In this document: one piece after another, positions 13,476-14,364 of the stretch | Layout: every line of letters begins with the position of its first letter | Numbering within the stretch: position 1 is the first letter of the stretch | Notes under the pieces: model-generated | Told to the model about the DNA's origin: nothing | The model's input: only the letters and a program-made list of their open reading frames with translations | Database searches by the model: none | Translations under genes and position numbers: made by a program | Assembly: GCA_002309695.1 (NCBI GenBank) | Contig: DBXV01000011.1 | Coordinates: 76,444 to 90,807 of the forward strand | Length of the DNA: 14,364 nt | Reading direction: 5' to 3' | Origin: Myxococcales bacterium UBA1203 | GTDB lineage: Bacteria; Myxococcota; Myxococcia; Myxococcales; UBA5297

Positions 13476-14023
13476 GCAGCATCGCTCTGGACGGCGGTCT
13501 GGCCCTGAGGCAGCTCAAAGCCAGTGACGCTCCGGCCATCTTTCAGGCCATCTGCGAGGACAGGGCGCACCTCGCGCGCTGGCTGCCCTTCGTGGACGCG
13601 ACGGTGAGGGAGGGCATCAGCGTCACTGAGGCCTACGTCGCATCCGTCACCGAGCCGCCCGGCTGTGAGACGAAGCTCGTCCTTGCCATTCTCCAGGACG
13701 GCGCGTTTGCGGGGCTCATCGGCCTGTTCGGCGTGGACTGGGACAACGGCAAGGCCGAGATGGGCTATTGGCTGCGCGAGAGGTTTTTGAAGAAAGGCAT
13801 CGTCACGCGCTCTGCCCGCTGCCTCATCGGACGCGCCTTCCGGAACCTCGGCCTGAACCGAATCAGCCTGCGCATCGCCGTGGGCAACAGCGAGAGCCGC
13901 AAGGTCGCGGAGAGGCTGGGGTTCACGCTCGAAGGCGTGGAGCGGGACGCGGAGCGATTTCCCGGCGGGCACTTCGTCGATGCCGAGGTCTTCGGCCTCC
14001 TTGAGCGGGAGTGGCGGGGCTAG
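13472..14023 (+). CDS. GNAT N-acetyltransferase, RimJ/RimL type
   Basis: The product is 183 residues, the usual RimL length. It begins with the RimL-like substrate part (LRQLKASDAPAIF, HLARWLPFVD). The acetyl-CoA domain has EMGYWLRERFLKKGIVTRSA (about 96-115; the R/K-rich loop before GI binds the CoA pyrophosphate), followed by LGLNRISLRIAVGNSESRKVAERLGFTLEGV. Close relatives acetylate the N-termini of ribosomal proteins such as L7/L12; others act on small amines, so the substrate is open. ATG 13472 overlaps the chaperone stop (ATGA) and lacks a strong ribosome site, so translation is probably coupled. A short 60-bp gap with no clear promoter or terminator follows before uvrB. Confidence 0.9.
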   Translation: MSSIALDGGLALRQLKASDAPAIFQAICEDRAHLARWLPFVDATVREGISVTEAYVASVTEPPGCETKLVLAILQDGAFAGLIGLFGVDWDNGKAEMGYWLRERFLKKGIVTRSARCLIGRAFRNLGLNRISLRIAVGNSESRKVAERLGFTLEGVERDAERFPGGHFVDAEVFGLLEREWRG

Positions 14024-14083
14024 CCCGCTGCCCGGAACCACGTCCGCCTGTCTCCACATTGCTTCGTCTGTGAGGTCATCCCC

Positions 14084-14364
14084 ATGCCCGACTTCCACCT
14101 CGTCTCCGATTTTCAGCCCCAGGGCGACCAGCCCGAGGCCATCGCGCAGCTGGTTCAGGGCATCGAGCGCGGCGACAAGTCGCAGGTGCTCCTGGGCGTC
14201 ACCGGCAGCGGCAAGACGTTCACGATGGCCAACGTGATTGCCCGCACGCGCCGTCCGGCGCTGATTCTCGCCCACAACAAGACGCTGGCGGCCCAGCTCT
14301 ACGGCGAGATGAAGGCGCTCTTCCCCGAGAACGCCGTCGAGTACTTCGTCAGCTACTACGACTA
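14084..14364 (+). CDS. uvrB: UvrABC excision nuclease subunit B (3' end outside the window)
   Basis: Ninety-three codons are visible before the window ends. The N-terminus DFQPQGDQPEAI and Walker A GVTGSGKT (38-45) are diagnostic of UvrB, as are LILAHNKTLAAQLYGE and the beginning of the YYDYYQPEAY beta-hairpin motif (cut after YYDY). UvrB is the damage-verifying ATPase of nucleotide excision repair, loaded onto DNA by UvrA and joined by UvrC. GAGG lies 8 nt before ATG 14084. No LexA-type SOS box was recognised in the 60 bp upstream. Confidence 0.97.
   Translation, partial: MPDFHLVSDFQPQGDQPEAIAQLVQGIERGDKSQVLLGVTGSGKTFTMANVIARTRRPALILAHNKTLAAQLYGEMKALFPENAVEYFVSYYD

Overview
The window is high-GC bacterial chromosome, densely coded, and nearly every gene can be named from conserved motifs. 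The myxobacterial-style Ser/Thr kinases (a GGMAE glycine loop, an HRDISPQNLL catalytic loop, PEGA-type repeats), the RNA polymerase omega sequence and a ferredoxin-dependent 2-oxoacid oxidoreductase suggest a deltaproteobacterium in the broad sense (Myxococcota or Bdellovibrionota-like), probably anaerobic or facultative. This placement is inference from protein flavour, not a phylogeny. No tRNA, rRNA, IS element, CRISPR array or prophage gene was seen.

Layout, left to right. (1) 1-1698, plus: the 3' part of an Hsp70 gene whose product ends just after the substrate-binding beta domain, with no lid, followed by a J-domain protein with a TPR-like tail. Between them is a good intrinsic terminator crossed by a chain of tiny ATGA-linked reading frames. 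(2) 1835-4875, plus: a four-gene 2-oxoacid:ferredoxin oxidoreductase operon in the order delta (2x[4Fe-4S]), alpha, beta (ThDP), gamma, closed by a candidate terminator. (3) 4918-5316, plus: a guanidine-III (ykkC-III) riboswitch, with a readable anti-Shine-Dalgarno expression platform, in front of a SugE/Gdx guanidinium exporter. (4) 5356-6810, plus: an RluA-family pseudouridine synthase and rpoZ, separated by an intergenic stretch holding an odd T8-G11 tract. (5) 6888-11109, minus: two receptor-like Ser/Thr kinases in tandem. The upstream one is large, with three PEGA-like repeats; the downstream one is smaller and has lost activation-loop threonines. The rpoZ terminator lies inside the 3' end of the smaller kinase gene, which runs convergent to it. 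(6) 11110-11489: a 380-bp divergent intergenic region with a sigma-32-like heat-shock promoter, a 13-nt palindrome and several hairpins. (7) 11490-14364, plus: an HscA-type Hsp70, translationally coupled to a RimL-type acetyltransferase, then the start of uvrB.

Three themes stand out. Two distinct Hsp70 systems lie close together: a lidless Hsp70 with a J-protein, and an HscA-like chaperone without visible isc genes. Envelope-spanning kinases lie next to the second one. The guanidine switch and exporter form a self-contained detoxification unit, and its switching mechanism can be predicted base by base from the sequence.
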